The notes below the pieces were generated by a model, which was given only the letters and a program-made list of their open reading frames with translations, had not been told where the DNA came from and ran no database searches. DNA of 64,000 bases from Patiria miniata. Its lineage: Eukaryota > Echinodermata > Asteroidea > Valvatida > Asterinidae. The stretch covers positions 23,859,334 through 23,923,333 of the forward strand of contig NW_024037074.1 in the NCBI RefSeq assembly GCF_015706575.1, read 5' to 3'. Numbering within the stretch: position 1 is the stretch's first letter; the number at the start of each line of letters is the position of its first letter. Of this stretch, positions 1 through 12,400 are shown in pieces. The position numbers were made by a program, and so were the translations under genes.

Positions 1-432
1 CGACGAACTTTTTCTTTCAGTGTTTACTTTAACCAACCATATGCACCGTCACTATCAGAAGTTTCATAATCGATATATCGGAAATCCAATGTCGAGAATA
101 TTCGATAATCGATTATCCCTATGTAAAATTAAAGACCATAGAGATGACACTTAAAAAAACCAATCCGAAGTCCAACTTTTCCATGGCTTTCTCTAGAGCA
201 TATTGCTCAAACGTTTTTAACAAATCTCAGCACTGAGAGTTTGTCCAGAATAAGCCAGTTCTTTTGAGAAATTTTACACTGGGGAAACCGGGAATTCCAG
301 CGAATTCAGAGCACAAAGCGTCGCCGCTTGTTATTACGAGATGTTTTTATTTTCAGTCACAAGCACAAGCTACCGCCGAGTTTTGTTTCATTGCTGCAAA
401 TCAAATCTAAAAGTATGCTAAAGACAACTTAC

Positions 433-3400
433 GAGTACACTCCTTTGATTTCGTATTCTCTTATTCCAATCCAGTGAGAATCCACGTTTGATGCTTCCAC
501 CTATGAAGAAAAAGAAACCTCAAGTCAATTCCATTTTAGCACTCACTCGAATTAATTAATTACTGAATAAATTAAGTAATTTGCAAATTTTAGCGTTACT
601 TTTTGCATGATGATCATTTGCAGTTGTAGAATAAAGCACTTTTTGAGCTCAAAAAGATGTTTACCACAAAACGCTAACAGTTTGAAAGATCACTAAAAAG
701 TAGAATATGAACGTTCATGAAACTCTACCTTGAAAATATGCTATTATTTATGTTTTTACCACGCGAAGGAATTTCGGGGTACATAATTTTGGTCCTCCAA
801 AATTGGGGCACTTTAGTTGTCATTCTCATTACGAGTGTTATTTTTTACAAATTTGCCTCAACCACGTGTTCGCTCTAGGATCGTTGTGGGTGTAAGGTTG
901 AAATTAACGTGGGTCCTGATGTCAGTTTAATACATATGATGCATGTAATGCAGTGCCAATCTTATTTTCACTGTTTTCCCAACATTTTATCTGTTTTTGT
1001 TAGACTTTATGTTGGATTTTCTGTGACCCAAACAATTTAAATGTGGCTAGTAAACAATATAAAACACTACATTTGGGAGAATTCCGAAAAAAGTGTTCCT
1101 TTAACAAAATCCATCCAATTTGCAAATGCCTTGAAGTGTTTGACATGTACCTAAATACAATCTGGTACACGGCACCCTGTGGAGACATGTGCACAATAGG
1201 GAACAAAAGATTGTATATGTCTCCACAGAGCAATTTCTATAGGTGAATACGTCTCCACAAGGTTATCATGAAATAGATATTCTGATTTTACTCAAAAACT
1301 AGGAATTTCCAAGGTGTGTTGATCAGTCGCAAATTGAAGTATTTTATGTAAGGGATAGTAAGCCCGAATTTCAGCCCAGGAAATTAATTCTAGTTAAAAT
1401 AGGAGGATTTTAAAAGAACACTTTCAAACTCAAAAACTTTAGTACACAAGAACAAAGAAATAACTCCACAAGGATACAAATGCCAGAATGTACGGAGGCA
1501 TAGTATTTGACTTTCTCAATGAATCTTTCAGGAAAGAGTCAGTGTTGTCTTTTAGCAGGGATAATTGGTTCAACAGCTGGTACTGACCCAGTGATAAAAA
1601 GCTCGAAATAGGGATTCATTTCCTATACATCGACTGAAAATGTTAAACAGGTGTGGTTCTGTGGAAAAGAGTAGGGAGGATGAGTTACGCATTTTGCTGA
1701 AACCATACGGCAAAGCGTACCGGAAGCTTCGCATTTCCGATCGCGTACGCAGAAAAGACTTTAGAATCTATGTACGTGAACCTACTTAAAGGTGAATTAA
1801 ATTAGGTTTTGCCCTTCAGCGGCGTATAAAACACTGTATACTCAGTGTGGCAAAACCTAATTTGATTTGCATCATCCCGACGCAAAATTCCATCTTATAA
1901 ATATTTAAACTTGATATACAACATTTGCAAAAATTTTAAAAACCCAAAAAACTACCAATTATTATCAAATACCTTACTTGACTGAAAGTGTTTAATACGG
2001 TTTCAAACATCCTTGGAAATCATGGGACCTAATGTGCTGTCATTTTCAAGAACAGTAGAAATTTTGTATCAATTTCCAATTATGGTTGACCCCCAATTTT
2101 ACAAATTTAGTTAGTCCACATTTTTTTTTTCAATCGATTACACCTCTGTGAACGGGTGCAAGCCAGCTAGTCAGGTTCCCTGACCGGACAATCCCCCGTT
2201 TCTTATTTTTTCCAGCATCTTTGAACACACAACTTTAAAAAGGAGAGTGTAACAATATTTGCTATAAAATACTAACCCCCAAATCCATCCATTCCTGAAA
2301 TTTACAACAAAAGAAAGTGTTGTATATTACCTTTAACTACATTGACAAAAATACTTCTGTTTGATGAGATAATGTTTTCAAGTCTTTTCAATTCGATTCA
2401 ATTCAATATAACATTTGTTTATATCCAACCATGAACAAAATACAATTCATATAGCATGTACAATAAAGGAAAATAAATATTCATTTTGTCTTGGAAAAAC
2501 AAATAAGTAAAATTGTAAATGACAGTAAATTATGTGACCTTTGATTAAAACCTCGTTATTAGTCTGTAACATTTTTGCATAACAAATGAAAAGGTATTTT
2601 ATCTTCTTTCCTTCAAGTTAGGAAGAATGGCAAAATTGCTTGTTTGGCATGGTGTAATGCAAGCCAGCAGTTGGGAAAAAAAAAATAGTTGTGCTTCCGG
2701 TTTCCCTACCTACCCTATTCTGACAGCCCCTACCCTAAATTTTTATTGGGAAAATGAGAAAAAACACCCAAAACCATCAATTTTTACCTTTTACCCTTGA
2801 ATAAACGCTGACGCATTCATATGATCGTAAACAAAAAAAATTTGGGAAAAAAAACATTCCCTACCTGCCTAACTTATTTTCGAATGCCATGTAATCGAAA
2901 GCAGATTTTTTTTTTGGCCTTGCCCACACATATTTTCACGACGTTCACACACTTTGTGAAAATTGGCAAAGAACTTTTCAACATAATATAGATGCTGTTA
3001 ATTGACTGATTTTTAAGAAGAAATTTGAGCTAGTATTCTGCTAAAATGTGGCTTTCAAGAAAATGCTGGAATTGGACAAACAATAAAACCACGCAACTTG
3101 TAATGAAATAGTTGACGTTTTTCATCTTATCCTCAAGACCACTCACATTTTTTAATATTTGAATTGGAAAAACCAAGGCTATTTGGATATTCGGTTAATT
3201 ATCCAATATACGAATATCCGGTTAATTCTGCACAGCCCTAACAAAGATTGCTACCAAACATACCTTGAGATTGACAAAGTCTTGCTCGTCCATGCCGTGG
3301 ATGGAGATGAGGTTGCCCCCCTTCTGGTTACACCATTGCTCCGCCCCATCCCAGCTCCTACGCCCCTCGGCTGCGTCAGTGACGGAACTGAAGTAGTAGC

Positions 3401-3448
3401 AGGAATCTCCCCTGAGGATCCAGGCATCGTCGGTAGGACAAGGTGGGT
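433..3448 (-). CDS. CTLD12 (exons 42-43), third exon outside window
   Basis: Exons 3264-3448 and 433-500. The first reads [18 protein letters not shown], then [18 protein letters not shown] and EQDFVNLK before GTATGT. The second, only 68 nt, has acceptor TTCTTCATAG and donor GTAAGT and encodes [18 protein letters not shown], the WIGL core. It ends in phase 2, as in CTLD1, 9, 10 and 11, so a third exon with the EPN/WND region is expected to the left of base 1. No other exon is visible between 1 and 432. Confidence 0.82.
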
Positions 3449-6400
3449 CTGGAAACAATTTATGCAATTTTTTTTTAGAAACAAGACAAGTATTTTAAAG
3501 GTAGGGTACATCATTTGTCATTTGCGCATTTTTGTCATTTGAATCAACAAAAGTGCCAAAATCTAAAGAAGCGTGCTGAACCTTAAGAGTTCCACGCACA
3601 TTCAAAAAGGCAGGGGACAGGGCCTTCTCAGTGTCTGGTCCCCGATGCTGGAATTCCTTGTCACACAACATCCGCAACATCAGTTCTCTTGACAACTTTA
3701 AGGGCAGACTGAAAACTGATCTGTTTTCTCCACATAATCTGTAACTTGTCTTCTGGAGTTGTCCTTAGGCGCGCATTGTTACTTGCGAAAATGCGCGCTA
3801 TAAATCGTGTTATTATTAATATTAACCTTCAGTTAACCCTTCAGTGAATGCTGTACATTCTGAGAAAACAATATTCGAGGATCTCGATTTCAATTAAAAA
3901 GTTGCCGACTCATGTTTTGAATTGTGCTCGAAAACACCGTCCGAGACACGTCCTCATTCAGCCGATTGCAGCTACGACTGATGTACGTCAGAGACTCCTC
4001 ATTCATCTGTATTGCGAACGTCCTTATATAGACCAGTTCTTTCAACTTCAAAATCCCCCCCCCCCGCATCCCCATTGCAGCTCAGTAGCAGGGATAATAC
4101 TGGATTTCCTACCAACATTGAAGTAGATTTCCTCTGATTCTGCCCCTGATTCATACCACATACCCCATGTCATATAGGCTTCCTTCATGGTGCCCAATTC
4201 AGCACATAGTCCAGAATGTGTACAAACAAATAAAAAATAAACACAGAACGCTGAGTCCAGCACCTGATGCATTTGTTGAAGTCAAGTCCTAAAAGATAAA
4301 TCCCAGCAGCCGATTTCACGAAACTTTACGCAATGGCGTAACGCCCCTCGCGCCACAATTGATTGTGTTAAGTTGCGCTACATTTCACGCTACGCAGCAT
4401 TTAAGTTATGACGTATTTCACAAAAGTTTCATAGTTTCACAAGTCCGGGACGTGTGCAACAATTTACGGCGTAACTGGCACAATTATTTTAGGTGGCATA
4501 AATTGTGGCGTAGTGACTGAAAACGACCTATTTTACCAGCAAATCGTGATAGAAGTGGAGCCTGTTTTTGCACAACTTATCAAGGTTGATACAAGACACT
4601 CATAGCTGTGTGTTTGAGGTAAATGAATTGCTGTTTTACTTAGGCCAGAACTTATAGAGTTGCCGTACGATTTCTAAGAAAGTTGGGCAAAACTTTTTTC
4701 AAAATGGCGGGCGGTTGTGATTCACTGACAGTTTTGTGACCGAACAAAATCATACACAAACCGCTGTCGAAAAATGCTGGGGGGGGGGGGGGAGGGGGAA
4801 CGAAACATTTGATAGGCGCATAATGGAGTCAGAAAGTCGAGGAAAAAGTCTGAAAGACAAGGGCACCGTTCATGGTGCTTCAATCATGTCCATGATTCAA
4901 CCACACAACTCCACACAACTCCAATACGCCACTTGCATTCGTACGTGGGGAAAAATCAGGCATTTATCATGTTTCTCTTGCAACAAATGCCAGTGAAGTG
5001 TTGATCGCTAATGCTCTCTTCACTATCCTCGAGATAATCATCATGATTTGTAAAGCATTGCATTTTGTACAACTAAACTGAAACCTCCGAAAATCGCACA
5101 ACATAATGATTTTATCCACTGGATCGTTCAAGAGGCTACCCGTTCCCGACCGGCCAAGTGCTAGCAGACGGTACGGTGCGGAACGGCGCTGGTACCATTG
5201 CATATCATCTTTGTACATATGCATGCACGTGCGACACGGTGATTTTTCCATGTCACCTGTCAATGTTTAACCTTTTGTCCAGCCGGAAAAGGCTCCAATC
5301 AGTGTTATGGCCTGTGTTTCTACCGTTGAAACACTCCAATAACGACTGGTGAAAGAGATTAAAACTATGTTCGCGCTGATTTTAACGTGCCATTTCCATC
5401 AACTTTTCATCGACCTTTCTTCGATATTATGATCGAAATAAAATGACATTTTGTGAAAAAATCGTTACAAAATCAAATTTTGTGGGACACATTGTAAGAA
5501 AATCGGTAATTTTGTTGGAAAATTCAAAAAGTCGGATTTCCGATTAAAATCGGAAAAGTTTTATCTCTGGGCTTTCGGTCACAAATATGCATGAGGTACT
5601 GGTATAGCAATTCAAAATGTTACGCAGCTACGTCATGTTTTGTGAAATCGATCGTTAAGTTTACTGCGCAACAAATTTATTGCGTAAGTCCTACGCACGG
5701 CGTTAGTTCCGCGCTGTTTTGTAAAATTGACTGCTGGTCACCTTGTTGCTAGTCAAGTGACAAGCTATGAACTGTGCTAAAGGCATTCATTTGTCATTGT
5801 TCATCCACTGTTACTTGAAAACCGAATTTGACTTGTGATTTGACCAGTAGTGACTTGTGTTTCAATTTGGTTTTGATTTGTGATTTGACTTGTGATTGAT
5901 GTGGAATTCGATTTGTGACTTTCTTTGGTGCGACTGGTGACTTGACTTGTGATTTGTCTTGAGCGTTATGTACAGTGGATTCAGACCCAAAATATTAAGT
6001 TTGTCTCTGAAACCATTTTGTCTCTTGATCTTTTTAGTACTGCAGAAAAAATTGACTTATTTAAATACTCACATTCAGGAGCTGCTGTTGTGAATGGTAT
6101 CTCTCCTATAAAAAAAAAAACAGAATAAAAAGAGATGAAATCTTGTTGAGAGAGTTGAAAACTAACCAGATAATCACAGCTCGGCAAGAACAGGAAGATG
6201 AAAGCTTGACATCATCCTGACAGGAAATTTAATCATTGTTAATTGATTGCGTCGCCCGGTGCTAATATCCTCTGGATGGACGGGGTTTAGCTTGACAGTA
6301 GCGTTCAAGATATTTGAACGATTAGAAACAAGGTCCTGGCTTCAAAACCCACTTTTTTTGAGGTTGGGGGGGGGGGGAGGTCTCAGAATGCATTGAGCAT

Positions 6401-9400
6401 GCTGTTGCTGTCACGTGGCATGGCCCCTAACAATTTTACATCTCTGGTGTCTTGCTAGAGCAACATTTTTACCTCAAATTTCACATGTTGTGAAATTCAT
6501 CAAGTTTTTAACTTTACCTTTCATAAACCTTAGTTCATCTACCCATCCAAATCACACTACCAATCCCCCCCCCACCACCAAAAAAAGAGCCTGGCATGCA
6601 TGTCCTACCAGGTGTTGTGCTGACAGTTGTCGTATTCCACGATAAAATTTGACTTGTCCGTCCTGCTGTTGTTGCAGTTGTTTGGGGTAATTCTGTAGTT
6701 CCTGGGGCGTCGGTTGGCAACCAGTCCGTACCTACAACTGCCGTCAAATTATTTGTAGTCGGTGTATCAACTGTGGCAGCAGTTACGTTGCTGTTACCGT
6801 TCTGGACAATTTCTGGAGTTGTATTTCCAATTGACTGTCCGGTAATGGGCAAAGTCTGGAGGCATATGCTCACAACTACAGTAAGCCAGTATCCACTTAA
6901 AGTAGGCGGCTGGAACTTGAATGATCTCCACCGACACTTGAGGAGAAATAATCCCGTTTCTTGATTTCCAAGCATGTTGATTGATCCCTTCAACGTCCAC
7001 ATTGAGAACATGTTAACTCCACAAGACAGGCCATTATTATCCACAATGAACAAGCCATGTTTTAATACCCAGTGATTGTCGCACTTTTCCGTTGGAAACA
7101 TTCATTCCAAATATTCATTCCAGTCCTTTCAAAACTGACGTAAATCTCTGTGGTACGAAACTTGGACAGTGCTACCTCGCTTGCATGATATATGGCATCC
7201 GATGGAGTATCCTCATCATGTTCTTATTATCTGACGTTATCCAACTTAGTGGTTGGATGAAAACCGATAATGCCGTCCCTCCCTATAAAGTCTCAACGGA
7301 ATTGATTTACAAAAAAAAAAATTAAAACTGGATCAACGAATGGAAGACAGCTGTTCGTTCATCCATCGCTGTGACTTTCACTGTCAGAAGCTCCAGGTGC
7401 AGTAGACCTTTTCTAACCTCAAATCTAAGGCTCTGTCAAATTCAGGGAAAAAATGATGCTTCACGGACCTGTCGACCCAACAGAGCCAAACTTGACGATG
7501 ACAATACAAGGTCAACTTGAACAGTCACTTCTGACAATGTAGGCTCATCTGGGTAAAGGAGGGTAAACCCAGGGCTCTATTCTTGGTGATGGTCCCGTCC
7601 TCTGCCCGGAACCGAGGTCATCAATCAGTCGCAGTTGTGATTATACACAAATCTGTTGAGCATCAACGGTGTCCAAGTTCAGATAGTCTCCAGAGCCAGC
7701 AAGTTCTCGTTAATCCCTGAAGTCAGTCATTTCTCCCCTCTCTCTCTTTAACACATCAGATGTTGTACTCCGTAACCGCAGACCCGTCGTCCGATGATTT
7801 GCTTAGAAAAGGTGGGGAGCAGACTCAGGCATCTCAAAATATGACAACTTCATGAGATATGAATTGTCTCTGGAGACATTTCAGATTCTAAATTAAAAAA
7901 GTTTTTCTGAGGTGCTGGGATATCATAATTTAATGACTTGATCAAGTCTGACAGTCAAATAAGGACCACGTGTGGGAGGCATACATATACAAAGCTTAAT
8001 TTCCTAGATGCCTTAATATCTGTGTGGTAGCGGATTAAACTTTTTGGTTGATACTGAATAAATCAGGATGGTTCAAAGTGACAGATCACAGTGCGCTTCC
8101 TGCCCCGATCTCGCGAGGGGGAAGCAGGAGGGGTAACTTCTTGGACCAGAAGTCGGTTCAAGAGGCTACCGTGATTGTACGTCCTGTGCAGCTAACGAGG
8201 CGCATCCGTTATGACGACGACAGCTTTTCTGCAGTGACTCGCCACGGCAGCGCCATCGAATACAAACCAAAAACGAAATTGAAAAAAAAAAAAAACCTCT
8301 CAAGCAGGGCCATCCCCTCGTATCAATCACACGCCATGAATCATCCTGGGATCGTGACAGGTCGAGGGACGCAAAAGCAACAGAAGGAGGGTAATCGAAC
8401 CTGAACGACTGCCAATTGAAACTAAATCTACCGCCCACAGCTTTTTATCACCTCGGTTTTTATATTCCCATGGCGACTTCAAAACAGACAAGACTAATTT
8501 ACTGAAGTGCACCCCTGCGTCAATTAATTCACTTGACAATAAAACAAAAAGGTCACATTTGCTAAAATAAATCTGAAACGTTGATGATCCCTTACATAAT
8601 TGTTTTTCTCGTTTAAAGTGATATTTGGAAGTAGCTGTCGTATGACATGAACTACACGGAATAAAAGAGGGTTTCAATATGGGATCCCGCTATAAGCAAG
8701 TTTGACAGTTATATGTGGTGAGTTCGTTCCAGTTGTTTCTTTCAGCAACACAACCTAAAATTGTAATCATGTAGTTTAGGACCTCGTTCCATTTAAGAGA
8801 ACGAAAAGACACTTTTTTGTTTAAGGACTCAACTAAACATTTAGCAATGATACAAGCAGAAGGAGTCACTTAGGTGTTTAGAATCATCTAAATTATTCAC
8901 GGCAGCAAGCTTAATTTTGTGAGAAGAGGGCAGGGTTTAGATTTATGAGGGAAATTATGGGGTAAAACAGCAATGAAGACAACCTGCATGACCCCTCCCC
9001 CCCCAAAAAAAAGCCCCAAGATGGCGACAATGACTCAGAGTGCAAAAAAGGTTTTAAAAATGTGCAGTCTTCAAAAGTACTTATCAAAATTACAAAAAAA
9101 AAAAAATAAGCTCATCTTAAGAAAAAAAAACTGCTTAAGCCTGCAAAAGTCATTTTGGAATTTTGACTGTATTTTGCAAAAGTCATTTTTGAATGACACT
9201 TGCAAAAAAAATGGAGGTGTCCTAAACACGATTACCCAAAATATATATCATGTTTTCTTTTAGAGAAGAGATCTTCCTTGTTATCTGATGATATTACTTA
9301 CTCCTTGCATGGTTCAGTGGTGTGTTAACAAAGTTGGAAGCCTTTAATCAACCAAGTAGGCAATTCAAGTTGTGGACTTAAGTTATTCATTAATCAAATT

Positions 9401-12400
9401 TGGCATTCGGTCGGGATCGACTCATTTCCAGTGGGGTCCCTCGGTAGAAGATGTGGAAGGAAACGACAGGTTTAGACGGAGATGAGAAGCCAAAAATCTG
9501 GAAGGATATTCCTGGGCAAAATCCAGAGGAATCAGGAAGGAACTAATAATAATCAAACCCACATGTTGTGGCAGGATTCGAACCCGGGTCACGGCGGTGA
9601 AATCCAAAGGAATCAGGAAGGAACTAATAATAATCAAATCCACATGTTGTGGCAGGATTCGAACCCGGGTCACGGCGTTGGAAGTCCAGGAAACTATCGC
9701 TACGCCAACCTGTCCCAAACTTGCAGTAATGAAACCCCCCCCCTTCTCCCCCCCCCCAAAAAAAATCAGGGTCCAATTTCATGGAAAGGCCAATCAGAAA
9801 AATATTGTTTATGTAAGCAAAAATCTCAGCCGATAACCAGTCAGAAGCAATATACTTTACATTACATTTTGGTTGGTAAATTGTTTCTGCTAGCAAGTTT
9901 GTTATGTGCTTAGCAAATTTTTGTGTTCTAAGCTTCACATATACACATGGCATGCACAGTGTATGGATTGATGTACCGGTACTATCGCGAAGGAAGATGG
10001 CGCCCGATTGAAACTGATTTAACGGCTCCCCACCAGCCTGTGAAGGGGTACATCTGCACAAGGCTGACACACAAGAGAACCAATGCATGTACGTGGAGCT
10101 CTATCTTTTTCTTGTGCAGACAATGTACTTGTAGCACCTCAAGTACACCCAATAGTTAACAGAATTTCCTGCATTTTTTTTGTGCAGAGCAAATTGAAAA
10201 TGTACTGACTGTGCATTAAGGTTTGGGGCATATTGGCATCATTCTATACATCAGTTTCAAATATTGCATGCATGCAAAAAGACTCAAGCTTTCCAAAAGT
10301 TTGTGCACAAACCTGGATGTGCCAAGCGAGGCTACATTGTGTACAATGATGTCAGGCTATGTTCGAATCACTTAACTACGGCCGGCAAATAACACAAGAT
10401 TCCATACGAAGTGGCTGCAGCCGGCGGCCAGTGGCTTCCATAGGTGTACGTGTTATTTCTGGCCATAGCCAGATGATTTGGACACAGTCTTAGCCCTCTA
10501 GGAATAGACCCAAGACCTAATGACGTAAATGGCTTTGTTTACATATGCGCTTTCCCATCGTCAGGATTCCAGACGAACATGCTAAACCGTGATTTGGCTG
10601 GCGTAGGCAATTTTACCCTCAGGCCTACTTAGAATAGCTGTATGGAGACAACCTACCGTAAGGCCTCATGCAGATGGACAGTTTGCGTAAGGAGCAGTCC
10701 AGATCGCCCCATTTCTGGTTGCTTGGTTGGATCACGACGCAGTCTTCGCCCTGGCCGATGTTGTTCGGTGCGCTGGTATCCCACAGGGATCTGGGTGCAA
10801 ATATGTCAAGCTTGATTTAAAGCCAAAAAAAAAAGTCTCCGGTTTCTGGTATGGAGCTTGCCCCAAAAGTGGTGCGGTGACACGCCTTTTTTTTTTTTTA
10901 CCGTTTTTTTCTTCTTCAAATGTCGGCTGATGACTGCAAATGGCACCCGACTAAATTTAGTGCAAATATGTGGGAGTCCAGAGAGGCCAAATATAGCTTA
11001 TACTCGATTGTAACCCCATCTAAAAACACGTTAAAATTGTGCAGCAGCAGGATTCCAGTCAAACCAGTGAGTTTGGCAGTTTTGAGACATCATCTTACAT
11101 TGAACAAAAAAAATTTCATTTTGCCGACGCGCATGGCTACGGCAATGCGTGCCCATACCAGAAACTGGAGACTTTTTTGTGTGGCCTAACTCCCTAGCAT
11201 GATTTACCAGGAACCATACCAGGAACAGCAAATTTACCAGGATCAGCAAATATTGCATATCACCTTTAACAATTTTATTAGTTGAAAACATCACAACTTT
11301 TATAGCGAGACATCATATACTAGGTATGAATGTATGTGAAAGTTACCAGGAGTCATCGAGTTGTAACTGACACACAAGATTTTGGTGTTGGGGGGGGGGG
11401 GTGTCATGCCCCCTACATGTTACACCACTGCCTGTGTGAATGGGAGGACTACTTACACTAGGGGAGAGCTATCGGTAAGTGTAGTACCATCCACCCAGAA
11501 GAAATTCCCCTCTCTGTCGACATCATGAAGTCCGATCCAGTGGTTCTTGCCGCTGGGGGTCACGAAACCAGCAAGCCAAGTCTGATTAAAAAACAAAAAA
11601 ACAAAATTGATAATAACAATTAATAATAATAATTGTGCTAACATAGCGCTTTTCATCGTATCAACAGTCTGAAAGCGCTTTACAATTATTACCCCGTTCA
11701 TCAGACCATGGGACCACGCGGCAGCCGATACCAGCGCTCAATCGGTCCTTGACCCTCACAGGTACCCATTCATACTCCTGGGTGGAGAGAGGCAATTGTA
11801 GCCAAGGGCACAAACACCATGTTCCTGGCAGGGTTCAAACCCCAGCAAGCAAGTAACCACTGGACCATGGCATTCTACATTAACCTGTTAATATTCTGCA
11901 TTAACCTGTAGATTAACACCGGTGTTCTCCTGGAGATGATCAGAGCAAACTGATTGGAACGATGAGTTTCGCAACCAACCGGTTCGTTTCAAGAGAGATT
12001 CTTCTCCGCATGGTTTTACCGCAAACCCTCACTATAATGCCAGTGATGTTGTCAAGTCCATCACAAGTCCAGTCATGAAGTAAAATCAAACGTCCATTTA
12101 CAAGTCCAGTCACAAGAAACAGGGGATGAACAGTAAAAAAAGGGAATGCCTTTGTCGAAGCTCATTTGAAGAGCTTGTGACATGAATTGGGACTGAAGGA
12201 CTTGTGATGGACTTGTGAGGAATTGCAGGGACTTTTGATGGACTTGTGAGGACTTGTGATGGACTTGTGAGGACTTGCAGGGACTTGTGATGGACTCGTG
12301 AGGACTTGCAGGGACTTGTGATGGACTCGTGAGGACTTGCAGGGACTTGTGATGGACTTATGAGGACTTGCAGGGACTTTTGATGGACTCGTGAGGACTT

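Noticed and set aside
8048-8404. 118-codon plus-strand open frame
   Set aside because: No recognisable motif, no splice or promoter context, and it ends in a poly-A-encoded lysine run; likely chance inside a lectin-gene intron.
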